From: an uncultured Ilyobacter sp.
GTDB taxonomy: Bacteria; Fusobacteriota; Fusobacteriia; Fusobacteriales; Fusobacteriaceae
DNA length: 64,000 nucleotides
Assembly (NCBI RefSeq): GCF_963668085.1
Contig: NZ_OY764059.1
Coordinates: forward strand, 434,001 to 498,000
Reading direction: 5' to 3'
Positions 54,942 through 62,738 of the stretch are shown here, in pieces (the first letter of the stretch is position 1; each line of letters opens with the position of its first letter). The translations under genes and the position numbers were made by a program. Below the pieces are notes generated by a model. It was not told where the DNA came from. It ran no database searches and saw only the letters and a list, made by a program, of their open reading frames with translations.

Positions 54942-56162
54942 GTGGTAATTGTTGAGAAAATAAAGGGAAGCCACTTTATAAAAAAAATAATAGAGAGTTT
55001 TTTTGGTAGAGCATCTTTTACAATATTTAGTATGTTCTTCTCTTTTGTTTGTGCCAGAATATATGGGGTAGAGATATTTGGAAAATATACTTATGCATTT
55101 ACTGTGGTATCTCTGATCATGGTATTTGCAAAGGCGGGACTTGACAATGGGCTGATATATTATATACCTAAATCAGGTAATAAATATATATCCTTTGGCT
55201 TCTTTGTAAATTTTATTGCATCTATATTTATTGTGCTAGTTGGATATTTTTACATAGATGATTATTATGTGAAAATATCCTTGCCCTTAGTCTGGATTTT
55301 GTCTGTAGAACAGATCTTCTTTGGGATATACAGAGCAAATAACCAAATAAAGGAATTTTATCTGATAAACGGCTTTTATTCTATGATTCTTAAAATATTA
55401 TTGGCGATAGCGTTCTATTTCTTATTCGGAAAAAACGTGGAAAATATTATTTTTTCAGTATATGTATCAAGCCTTTTTTCAATAATTTTCTATTTTTTAA
55501 AGAATAAAGAAAAGTTTGGAAAAATTAACTTTGATTCAGAATTTATAAAGTATTCTCTTCCATTAGTTGTAGCGGCTATGATGGGGGTACTTATGGGTAA
55601 AATAGATATAATAATGCTAGGAAGTATGATAGACAAAAAAAGTGTTGGGATATATCAGATAGCTTCTCAGATAGCAGGATCAACATCTGTTATACTTATG
55701 ATTTTTAATACTGTTTTTGCTCCCAAGGTATCTCAGCTATATCATGCCGAAGAGATGGATAAACTTAAAGAAATGTATGTAAAGTCCACTCGTTTTCTAG
55801 GAATAACATCTCTTTTTATTATTCTAGTACTTTGCTTATTAAGTAAGTATATTTTACTTATTTTTGGTAAAGAATTTGTATCAGGGCAGTGGCCTCTTAT
55901 CTATAGATCAATAGGCCAATTTTTGAATGCATCTGTAGGTAGTGTTTGGCTTATGCTTGCAATGACTGGAAAATCAAAATTGCAGATGTATGGAAATCTT
56001 CTAGCCTGCATTTTAAACATCTCTTTAAATTATGTATTTATAAAATCTTATGGTATAAATGGTGCAGCTATCGCCAGTATGATATCAATTGGATTTGTAA
56101 ATATTTTAGGATATATATTAGTTAAAAGGCAATTTAAAGTAAAGGCATACTGGATATTTTAA
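54942..56162 (+). CDS. Polysaccharide flippase (Wzx/MATE-like)
   Basis: 406 residues, about 12 membrane helices. Typical opening FIKKIIESFFGRASFTIFSMF and RIYGVEIFGKYTYAFTVVSLIM, central YSLPLVVAAMMGVLMGKIDIIMLG, and IASQIAGSTSVILMIFNTVFAPKVSQLY. It would flip the lipid-linked repeat unit before EpsG-type polymerisation. GTG at 54942 follows AAAGAGG. It is somewhat shorter than the family average but appears complete. Confidence 0.9.
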   Translation: MVIVEKIKGSHFIKKIIESFFGRASFTIFSMFFSFVCARIYGVEIFGKYTYAFTVVSLIMVFAKAGLDNGLIYYIPKSGNKYISFGFFVNFIASIFIVLVGYFYIDDYYVKISLPLVWILSVEQIFFGIYRANNQIKEFYLINGFYSMILKILLAIAFYFLFGKNVENIIFSVYVSSLFSIIFYFLKNKEKFGKINFDSEFIKYSLPLVVAAMMGVLMGKIDIIMLGSMIDKKSVGIYQIASQIAGSTSVILMIFNTVFAPKVSQLYHAEEMDKLKEMYVKSTRFLGITSLFIILVLCLLSKYILLIFGKEFVSGQWPLIYRSIGQFLNASVGSVWLMLAMTGKSKLQMYGNLLACILNISLNYVFIKSYGINGAAIASMISIGFVNILGYILVKRQFKVKAYWIF

Positions 56163-56178
56163 GGAAAGGGTGATGATT

Positions 56179-57054
56179 TTGAAAATACGTAAAGCAGTTA
56201 TACCAGCGGCAGGACTTGGAACTAGGGTGCTTCCTGCTACAAAAGCACAACCAAAAGAGATGCTTACTGTTGTAGATAAGCCATCCATACAATATATAGT
56301 AGAAGAACTTGTAAAATCTGGAATAGACGATATAACTATAATAACAGGGAGAAATAAATACTCTCTAGAGGATCATTTCGACTACTCATATGAGCTTGAG
56401 GATACCCTGGGGAAAAAAGGTAAAGAAGATATGCTCAAGATGGTGAGAGAGATATCAGAGCTGGCCAATATTTACTTTATAAGGCAGAAGGAACCATTGG
56501 GTCTAGGACATGCCATCCTTGCAGCCAAGCATCATATAGGAGATGAGCCCTTTGCAGTAGTATTGGGAGACGATATAATTCACAGTGAGAAGCCCGTTAT
56601 AAAGCAGATGATAGAAATAAGGGAAAAATTTCAAGGTGGAAGTATAATAGGAGTCCAGGAAGTGGCAGAAAAGGATGTATCCAAATACGGTATAGCCGCC
56701 CCTGGTGAGACTCTAGATGACAAGACAGTTACTATGAAAGACTTTATAGAGAAACCAAGCATAGAAGAGTCACCGTCAAGACTTGCCTGTCTTGGTAGAT
56801 ATATACTAGAGCCACAAATATTTGATTATCTTGAGAATGGAAAACCAGGAAAAGGCGGGGAAATACAGCTCACAGATTCCATCCTTGAGATGATAAAGTC
56901 TGGGGACAAGGTTTTAGCATACGACTTCGAAGGTCAAAGATATGATATAGGGAACAAGTTTGGACTCTTAAAGGCTAATATAGAGTTTGGGATGAGGCAC
57001 CCTGAGATCAGAGAAGAACTTGAAGAATATTTAGAGAATTTAGCAAAAAAATAA
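56179..57054 (+). CDS. galU: UTP-glucose-1-phosphate uridylyltransferase
   Basis: 292 residues. Makes UDP-glucose. Motifs are KAVIPAAGLGTRVLPATKAQPKEMLTVV-type nucleotide binding (seen as PAAGLGTRVLPATKA), GLGHAILAAKHHIG, VVLGDDIIHS, GGSIIGVQEV, GRYILEPQIFDYL and GQRYDIGNKFGLLKAN. TTG at 56179 gives the standard MKIRKAVIP start and lies 8 bases after AAGGAAAGG; GTG 56170 and ATG 56173 are in frame but too close to that site. It ends the main assembly operon before repeats. Confidence 0.95.
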   Translation: MKIRKAVIPAAGLGTRVLPATKAQPKEMLTVVDKPSIQYIVEELVKSGIDDITIITGRNKYSLEDHFDYSYELEDTLGKKGKEDMLKMVREISELANIYFIRQKEPLGLGHAILAAKHHIGDEPFAVVLGDDIIHSEKPVIKQMIEIREKFQGGSIIGVQEVAEKDVSKYGIAAPGETLDDKTVTMKDFIEKPSIEESPSRLACLGRYILEPQIFDYLENGKPGKGGEIQLTDSILEMIKSGDKVLAYDFEGQRYDIGNKFGLLKANIEFGMRHPEIREELEEYLENLAKK

Positions 57055-57055
57055 A

Positions 57056-57400
57056 AGATTTTACCACGAATAGACCCGAGTAAGGGCCACTAATTGGCGC
57101 TAATAGAAAATAAAATCAATAATCCAGTCGCAGATTACTCAGATTGCTACAGATTATACAAATCTTTTATTTGTGTAGATTCGTGAAAGCATTCGTGTCC
57201 ATTCGTGGTATGGTTTTTCTGCTGGATCTGTGAAAGTCGGCGACTAAAAAAAGATTTTTCAAAGGTTTTCTCTGTGCAACTCATCTTTAAAAGCTCTGTG
57301 GAACATATGCTTAATTATGCCTCTGTGGAGAAAGATTTTTTAAGATTTCAAGGTTTTATTCGTCATATTCGTGTAATTCGTGACAAAAGATAAGTCTTTT
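57056..57400. repeat. Family B repeat cluster between galU and the VanZ-like gene
   Basis: CCACGAATAGACCCGAGTAAGG, GTCGCAGATTACTCAGATTG, TGTAGATTCGTGAAAGCATTC, GTGTCCATTCGTGGTA, TTTTCTCTGTGCAACTCATC and TTCGTGTAATTCGTGACAAAAG in order. Forward motifs come first and inverted ones last. Non-coding. Confidence 0.75.
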
Positions 57401-57425
57401 TTTTTAGGAGTTTAAGGGGGAAAAT

Positions 57426-57857
57426 ATGAAAAAGTATTTTTCAATAATTTTATCTATTTTAATAATGATTCTTATCTTCAAATTTTCCAGTGAAGATATA
57501 GGTAGATCTTTAAAGCACTCAGATGCAGTCTCAAGGATTATAAGCTATATTTTTAACGGTGAGATACTTCTTTCAGTGAGAAAATTAGCTCACTTCATTA
57601 TTTATTTTTTTCTCGCCTTTTTCTTACAATTTACTTTTCCCGATAACTGCATAAGCTCAAAAAATAAAAAAATAGTACTTCTAATGGTATTTATATATGC
57701 CTGTTCTGACGAATTTCACCAGATATTTGTATCAGGGAGGGGAGCTCGTCTTACAGATGTACTCATAGATACCAGTGGAGGTATGACAGCTATTTTTATG
57801 ACTCATCTTTGGAGAAAAACATACAAGAAGATTAACATAAGAGCAAGAATAAGCTAG
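57426..57857 (+). CDS. VanZ-like membrane protein
   Basis: 143 residues with four membrane helices. The VanZ-type pattern is seen in IFKFSSEDIGRSLKHSDAVS (S-x-x-S/D region), VRKLAHFIIYFFLAFFLQF and YACSDEFHQIFVSGRGARLTDVLID, the last containing the conserved D-E-x-H-Q and R-x-x-D-V-x-x-D. Function of stand-alone VanZ proteins is not established; the family is named after a teicoplanin-resistance gene. It is isolated between two repeat clusters. Confidence 0.85.
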   Translation: MKKYFSIILSILIMILIFKFSSEDIGRSLKHSDAVSRIISYIFNGEILLSVRKLAHFIIYFFLAFFLQFTFPDNCISSKNKKIVLLMVFIYACSDEFHQIFVSGRGARLTDVLIDTSGGMTAIFMTHLWRKTYKKINIRARIS

Positions 57858-57867
57858 AGATAAAAAG

Positions 57868-58222
57868 ATTAACCACGAATGGCACAAATAAGGGAGCCAA
57901 TAGATAATAAAAGATAAATTTTTGACGCAGATTACGCAAATTTAACAGATTTTTAATCCTTATAATCTGTGCAACATCTATTTTTTGTTGATCAGCGACA
58001 AAAAAAAATACCTAGTCGCAGATTGTACAGATTGCCACAGATTATAAAAGTCTTTATTAGTGTAGATTCGTGAAAACATTCGTGCCCATTCGTGGTAAAT
58101 CTTTAAATGTTTTCTCTGTGCAACTCATCTTCATAAGCTCCGAGCACCTCTGTGGGCAAAGATCTTTTAAGATTTCAAGGTTTTATTTGTCATATTCGTG
58201 CAATTCGTGACAAAAAAAGTTT
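57868..58222. repeat. Family B repeat cluster upstream of manC
   Basis: CCACGAATGGCACAAATAAGG, GACGCAGATTACGCAAATT, GTCGCAGATTGTACAGATTG. From 58035 to 58222 it is nearly identical, base by base, to 59688-59875 on the other side of manC. Confidence 0.85.
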
Positions 58223-58268
58223 TGATATAGATTTAAAATGAAAATATTGATAATAAAGGAAGGTAAAA

Positions 58269-59633
58269 ATGAAAGTCATAATACTGGCAGGTGGAAGCGG
58301 GACTAGGCTTTGGCCTCTAAGCAGAGACAGATACCCGAAACAATTTATAAAACTTCAGGGAGACCAACCCTCACTTTTTCAGGAAACTTTTGCTAGGAGC
58401 CTTTTAATTGCAGATATTGATGATATCTATGTAGTCACCAATGAAAAATACAAGTTCCTGGTAATGGGAGCGGTGGAAGAGATGGGTTATGATTATAAAG
58501 AATCAAATATATTATCAGAACCTGAGGCCAAGAATACTCTTCCTGCTATCTATGCAGGTGTCTATGAGGTAAGTAAAAAAAATTCAGACTCGGTAGTAGT
58601 CTTTCCTTCAGATCATAAGATTTTGAAAAGCATTGACTTTGCAGAGGTTATAAGATCATCAGAGAAGCTTACCAAGGAAAATATAATCACCTTTGGGATA
58701 CAGCCTGACGGTCCAAATACAGGCTATGGATATATATCCCCGGGAAAAGAGAATTTAAATGGTTTTATGGTAGAGGAGTTTAAGGAAAAGCCTGATTATG
58801 ACACGGCAGTATCTTATATCCAAAAGGGGTATTTTTGGAACAGCGGTATCTTTATGTTCAATTCGGACTTTTTTATAAAGGAAGTAAAAACCCATGCAGA
58901 AGAAATTCACAATGCTTTTGATTCTAGTGAGGGCATAGAAGAGGCCTTTTCCAAGATAAAAGAGAAGATATCCATAGACTACGGGATAATGGAAAAAAGT
59001 GAAAATGTGGCAGTTGTCCCTGTGGATATAGGATGGAATGATCTAGGGAGCTTTGATGCCTTTTATGATGTCTTTGAAAAAGATGAGAATAAGAACATAG
59101 TTGACTCAAGTAACATTGTTTTTGATTCTAAAAATAACTACATACATTCTGAATCAGGGAAACTAGTGGCTGCAGTAGGGGTAGAGGACCTCATTGTTGT
59201 GGATAACAGAGATGCCCTTCTTATATGCAAGAAAGATCAGTCACAAAAGGTAAAAGATGTGGTAGAAACTTTAAAATCAAAAAATGATCTCAGAACTGCA
59301 TATCATGTGCAGGATTACAGACCTTGGGGCCATTATAAGGTGCTAGAAGAGGAGAAAGATTCATTTAAGATAAAAAGAATAAAGATAAACCAGGGGAAAA
59401 AGATAAGCTATCAGCTGCACCACCATAGAAGTGAGCACTGGATAGTGGTAAAAGGTATGGCGAAAGTCACCATTGAGGGATCAGAGAGCTTTGTCTCTGC
59501 AGGAGAGAGTATCTTTATAAAGACAGGACAAAAACACAGACTGGAAAACCCAGGAAAGACACCTCTTGAGATAATCGAGGTACAGATGGGAGAATACCTG
59601 GAAGAGGATGATATAGTTAGGTTTGATCAATAG
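58269..59633 (+). CDS. manC: Mannose-1-phosphate guanylyltransferase / mannose-6-phosphate isomerase
   Basis: 454 residues, bifunctional type. N-terminal nucleotidyltransferase: VIILAGGSGTRLWPLSRDRY, YPKQFIKLQG, VVFPSDHKIL, KPDYDTAVSYI and FWNSGIFMF. The C-terminal cupin isomerase domain (about 345-450) has RPWGHYKVLEE, GKKISYQLHHHRSEHWIVV and KTGQKHRLENPG. It supplies GDP-mannose for the polymer. AAGGAAGG precedes ATG 58269. It is bracketed by near-identical direct repeats of about 188 bases. Confidence 0.95.
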   Translation: MKVIILAGGSGTRLWPLSRDRYPKQFIKLQGDQPSLFQETFARSLLIADIDDIYVVTNEKYKFLVMGAVEEMGYDYKESNILSEPEAKNTLPAIYAGVYEVSKKNSDSVVVFPSDHKILKSIDFAEVIRSSEKLTKENIITFGIQPDGPNTGYGYISPGKENLNGFMVEEFKEKPDYDTAVSYIQKGYFWNSGIFMFNSDFFIKEVKTHAEEIHNAFDSSEGIEEAFSKIKEKISIDYGIMEKSENVAVVPVDIGWNDLGSFDAFYDVFEKDENKNIVDSSNIVFDSKNNYIHSESGKLVAAVGVEDLIVVDNRDALLICKKDQSQKVKDVVETLKSKNDLRTAYHVQDYRPWGHYKVLEEEKDSFKIKRIKINQGKKISYQLHHHRSEHWIVVKGMAKVTIEGSESFVSAGESIFIKTGQKHRLENPGKTPLEIIEVQMGEYLEEDDIVRFDQ

Positions 59634-59639
59634 AAGATA

Positions 59640-59877
59640 AAATTTTAGTCACAGCTCCATTAAGAAATTAAACTTGGACTCAAATTACCACAGATTATAA
59701 AAGTCTTTATTAGTGTAGATTCGTGAAAACATTCGTGCCCATTCGTGGTAAATCTTTAAATGTTTTCTCTGTGCAGCTCATCTTCATAAGCTCCGAGCAT
59801 CTCTGTGGGCAAAGATCTTTTAAGGTTTCAAGGTTATATTTGGAAGATTCGTGTAATTCGTGACAAAAAAAGTTTTT
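59640..59877. repeat. Family B repeat downstream of manC
   Basis: Contains the direct copy (59688-59875) of the 58035-58222 repeat: CCACAGATTATAAAAGTC, CATTCGTGCCCATTCGTGG, TCTTCATAAGCTCCGAGCA, AATTCGTGACAAAAAAAG. A handful of substitutions distinguish the two. Confidence 0.85.
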
Positions 59878-59911
59878 CTCAGTTCTTGTAAAAAAATTCT
59901 ATTTATCTTTT

Positions 59912-59950
59912 AAAACAGCGGAATATAAGTGGCTCCGTTGTTTTTTTATT
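59912..59950 (+). terminator. Intrinsic terminator after the manC repeat
   Basis: AAAACAGCGGA (59912-59922) pairs with TCCGTTGTTTT (59934-59944) with one G-T pair, running into a T tract. It isolates the decayed second cluster from manC transcription. Between here and 60143 the sequence is A+T-rich with no supported gene. Confidence 0.8.
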
Positions 59951-60143
59951 TTTACTGTGTTAGAATTTATAATTAGAAAAATTATTAAGATTTGAAAATT
60001 ATTATTGCTTTGGAGGTTGTGACTATAAAGAATAATGTTGTAGACTATATAAGGGGAGTAGTAAAGCTTTATGTAATTATTTATAAATCAAAGCTTAGTA
60101 TAAAAAACTAATTAAATATATTTTGAATTGGGGGATTGAAAGT

Positions 60144-60512
60144 ATGAGAGAGGCAAATATAAGAAGGAGTGTCAAAATATCCATTGATATTATTGCCTTA
60201 CTGGCGGGATTCGTAGTTTCATTTTTTATGAAATATGACTTAAATTGGTCTAAGCATTTTAATACTGGTTACCAAGTATCTTATCTTCTTATCTTTATAT
60301 GTGGCTATTATATGTTGAGTATGCAGGAGAAGAGCTGGCATTATATCAGTGTAATAGATATTATGAATATAATAATTTTAAATATGGGTAGTTCGGTAAT
60401 ATTTTTTCTAGGGGTAATATTTTTTAAAATTAGCTTCCCAAAACACCTTCTTGTACTGGTAGTGATACTTTGTTCTGTAGGTCAGCTGGGAGTGAGATAT
60501 ATTTCAAGGTAA
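60144..60512 (+). pseudogene. N-terminal membrane fragment of a CapD/FlaA1-type sugar dehydratase
   Basis: 122 residues with four membrane helices (DIIALLAGFVVSFFMKY; SYLLIFICGYYMLS; SSVIFFLGVIFF; HLLVLVVILCSVGQLGVR) and the CapD-like SWHYISVIDIMNII between helices 2 and 3. Complete CapD-type NDP-sugar 4,6-dehydratases are about 600 residues with a cytoplasmic Rossmann domain; the frame stops at VRYISR and no continuation is found in the next 150 bases. ATG at 60144 follows GGGGGA. It is called a decayed gene head rather than a functional small protein; the latter cannot be excluded. Confidence 0.65.
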
Positions 60513-60640
60513 GCTTCTTTCTAATCAAGTAAGAGAGGTGAGTATATAGTATGCAGGTAAAAGGCAGAGAAAAAACTTGAAATTTCACTTGTACATAAAA
60601 TCTGACAGGATTGTTTGATGAAAGTTAATAAAGATTATAA

Positions 60641-61381
60641 ATTAATGAAAAAATTGTTGATTACGTCATACATGCAGCAGCCCAGGTGAGTGTAAGTGTC
60701 TCGGTAAATGATCCAAAGTATGACGCAGACCAAAATATAATAGGTTTATTGAACGTACTAAACTTCTACAAAAAGTATTCTGTGAAAAAAATACTCTTTG
60801 CAAGCTGTGCTGCTGTTTACGGGATTCCTGAGTCCTTACCTGTAAGGGAGAGCTCAAAAACAGAAGCCCTGTCTTTTTACGGCTTAACTAAGCTTACAGG
60901 AGAGCAGTATATAAAAATTTATTCCAAACTCCACGGGCTTAAATACGTAATTTTCAGATATGCAAACGTATACGGAGAAAGACAGGATGCTCACGGAGAA
61001 GCAGGAGCAGTGGCTATTTTTTCAATTAAAATTCTGGCAGAAGAGGAGATCTGTATAGAGGGGGATGGAAATCAGACCAGGGCTTTTATATATGTAAAAG
61101 ACGTGGCTAGGGCAAACTATCTCGCGGTAAAAGAAAATGTGGAAAATCAAATTTTTAACATAGGAACAAATAGTGAGACAAGTATAAATGAACTGGCAGA
61201 AACGATGAAGGCAAATTCGGAATATAATAAAAAGATTATCTATAGAGAATCAAGAAAAGGCTATATAAGAAATTCAAGGCTGGATAACACAAATTTTATG
61301 AAAAATAGTTCTTGGAAAGTTAATTATTCCATAGAAAAAGCAATGAGCGCTTTCCCTGGGAAGATAAAAGAGTGCCGCTAA
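60641..61381 (+). pseudogene. N-terminally truncated NAD-dependent sugar epimerase (GalE-like)
   Basis: The open frame after a stop at 60638 reads VDYVIHAAAQVSVSVSVNDP, then CAAVYGIPESLPVRESS, the catalytic YGLTKLTGEQY (Tyr-x3-Lys), RYANVYGERQDAHGEAGAV, GDGNQTRAFIYVKDVA and FNIGTNSETSINELAE. The first 60 or so residues, including the GxxGxxG cofactor motif, are missing and there is no plausible start codon, so the product would be inactive. The 80 bases before the homology resemble the leader of the sugar transferase at 42575-42660, hinting at a recombination join. Confidence 0.8.
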
Positions 61382-62212
61382 AAGGGGTGTATAGGTAAAC
61401 TTGATGAAATTGAAAAAGTAGTGAGTAAATTTTATATCAATAAGCTTGTAATAACAAACAGTCTGATTAACAGCAAGACTTTGAAAAAAGTGTTGAAATT
61501 AAAGCTAAACGGTGTAAAGGTAATGACCTATAATAGTTTCAATGAGGAGATTCAGGGAAAGGTAGATGTAAAAAGTATAGATGAAAATTGGTTTTTGAGC
61601 GGGTCAGGATTTACAATACTTCACAACACATTGCAAAAGAGGATAAAAAGGTTATTTGATATAATACTTGGAATATTAATAGCTTTACTGACAATGCCGA
61701 TAATGATCTTATCAGCAGTGGCAATAAAACTAGAAAGTCCAGGTGAGGTGCTGTTTAAAGAGAGAAGAGTGGGCTTTGGAGGAAGGGAATTTACCATTAT
61801 AAAATTTCGAAGTATGAGAAACGACGCCGAAAAGGACGGAGCCAAGTGGGCAGAAAAAAACATCCCGAGAGTAACCAAGTTTGGAAACTTTATGAGAAAG
61901 ACAAAAATAGACGAATTGCCACAACTTTGGAACGTACTTAATGGGGATATGAGTTTTATAGAACCTAGGCCTGAAAGACAGGTATTCATAGATACTGTGG
62001 AAAAAGAGATACCGTTTTACAACTTGGGGTACTCTGTACAGCCTGGCCTCACAGGATGGGCACAAGTGATGTAGCACTATGGAGCCAGTGTAGAAGATGC
62101 CCTGAGAAATCTGGAATATGATCTTTACTACATAAAATACCAGAACTTTATAATGGATATATTTATATTTTTTAAGACTGTAAAGACGGTAGTTTTTGGA
62201 AAAGGTAGATAA
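61382..62212 (+). pseudogene. Broken sugar-phosphate transferase (N-truncated, in-frame TAG)
   Basis: Homologous to the C-terminal half of exopolysaccharide sugar transferases: IGKLDEIEKVVSKFYINKLV, a membrane helix (RLFDIILGILIALLTMPIMI), KFRSMRNDAEKDGAKWAEK, KIDELPQLWNVLNGDMSFIEPRP-type core (seen as LWNVLNGDMSFIEPRPE) and PGLTGWAQVM. A TAG at 62072-62074 replaces the usual Tyr, after which the same frame continues HYGASVEDALRNLEYDLYY to TAA at 62210. The N-terminal membrane and Rossmann regions are absent. An intact paralogue lies at 42653-44062. Confidence 0.85.
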
Positions 62213-62295
62213 TGAAAAATATAGCTATAAATGATACGAATTAAATTGAATAAAATGGACTTATGTCAATACAGTAGACACAAAAAGTTTAACTT

Positions 62296-62520
62296 TTATG
62301 CTGTGATTTGGGCAGCTTCATAAACTGCCTGTGGAGTCATATAATTTATTGCACTGTGAATTTTTTTTCGGTTGTATCAGGATTCGATATATTCAAAGAT
62401 TGCTCTACTTGCAATCTTTGAATCATAATACTTGTGATGATGTACTTCTTCTTTCTTTAAAATAGAATGAAAAGATTCTATGCAAGCATTGTCATAGGGA
62501 ATACCAAGATTATGAAGCGG
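62296..62520 (-). pseudogene. IS3-family transposase C-terminal fragment (minus strand)
   Basis: Minus-strand translation gives GIPYDNACIESFHSILKKEE, then YYDSKIASRAIFEYIES, a TGA in place of the usual Trp, YNRKKIHSAINYMTP and QAVYEAAQITA before TAA at 62298-62296. This is the end of an rve-type integrase domain of IS3 elements, including the catalytic-Glu region (IESFHS). A short sequence with IS-end character (GTCAATACAGTAGACAC) lies just beyond its stop. No 5' part remains. Confidence 0.85.
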
Positions 62521-62525
62521 CATTA

Positions 62526-62624
62526 GTCATTGTTTGTAAGTACATAGAGGACTGATATAACAAGAAAAGAATTCAGAAGAAATTAAATTGGCTGAGTCCA
62601 GAAAAAGTTCTGAAATTAGCCTAA
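62526..62624 (+). pseudogene. Second IS3-family transposase C-terminal remnant (plus strand)
   Basis: In frame: CKYIED, TGA, YNKKRIQKKLNWLSPEKVLK, LA, stop at 62622. YIxxYNxKRIQxKLxxLSPxxY is the typical last segment of IS150-type transposases. It abuts the oppositely oriented fragment at about 62520, so at least two insertion events have left tails back to back. Confidence 0.75.
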
Positions 62625-62738
62625 AAATGAAAAAAAGTTGTCCAATATCTTGACGTAATACCAAAGTTAGAACAAAATAGAAATAAAACAAGTGCAAAAT
62701 ACAATGTTAGCTAAAAATATTTTAGAAAGTAGGTAAAA

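Noticed and set aside
57205..57393. 62-residue plus-strand frame between galU and the VanZ-like gene
   Set aside because: Entirely within a family B repeat cluster; no start signal.
60019..60111. 30-codon frame starting with GTG after TGGAGG
   Set aside because: The GGAGG is only two bases from the GTG, too close to serve it, and no family resemblance was seen.
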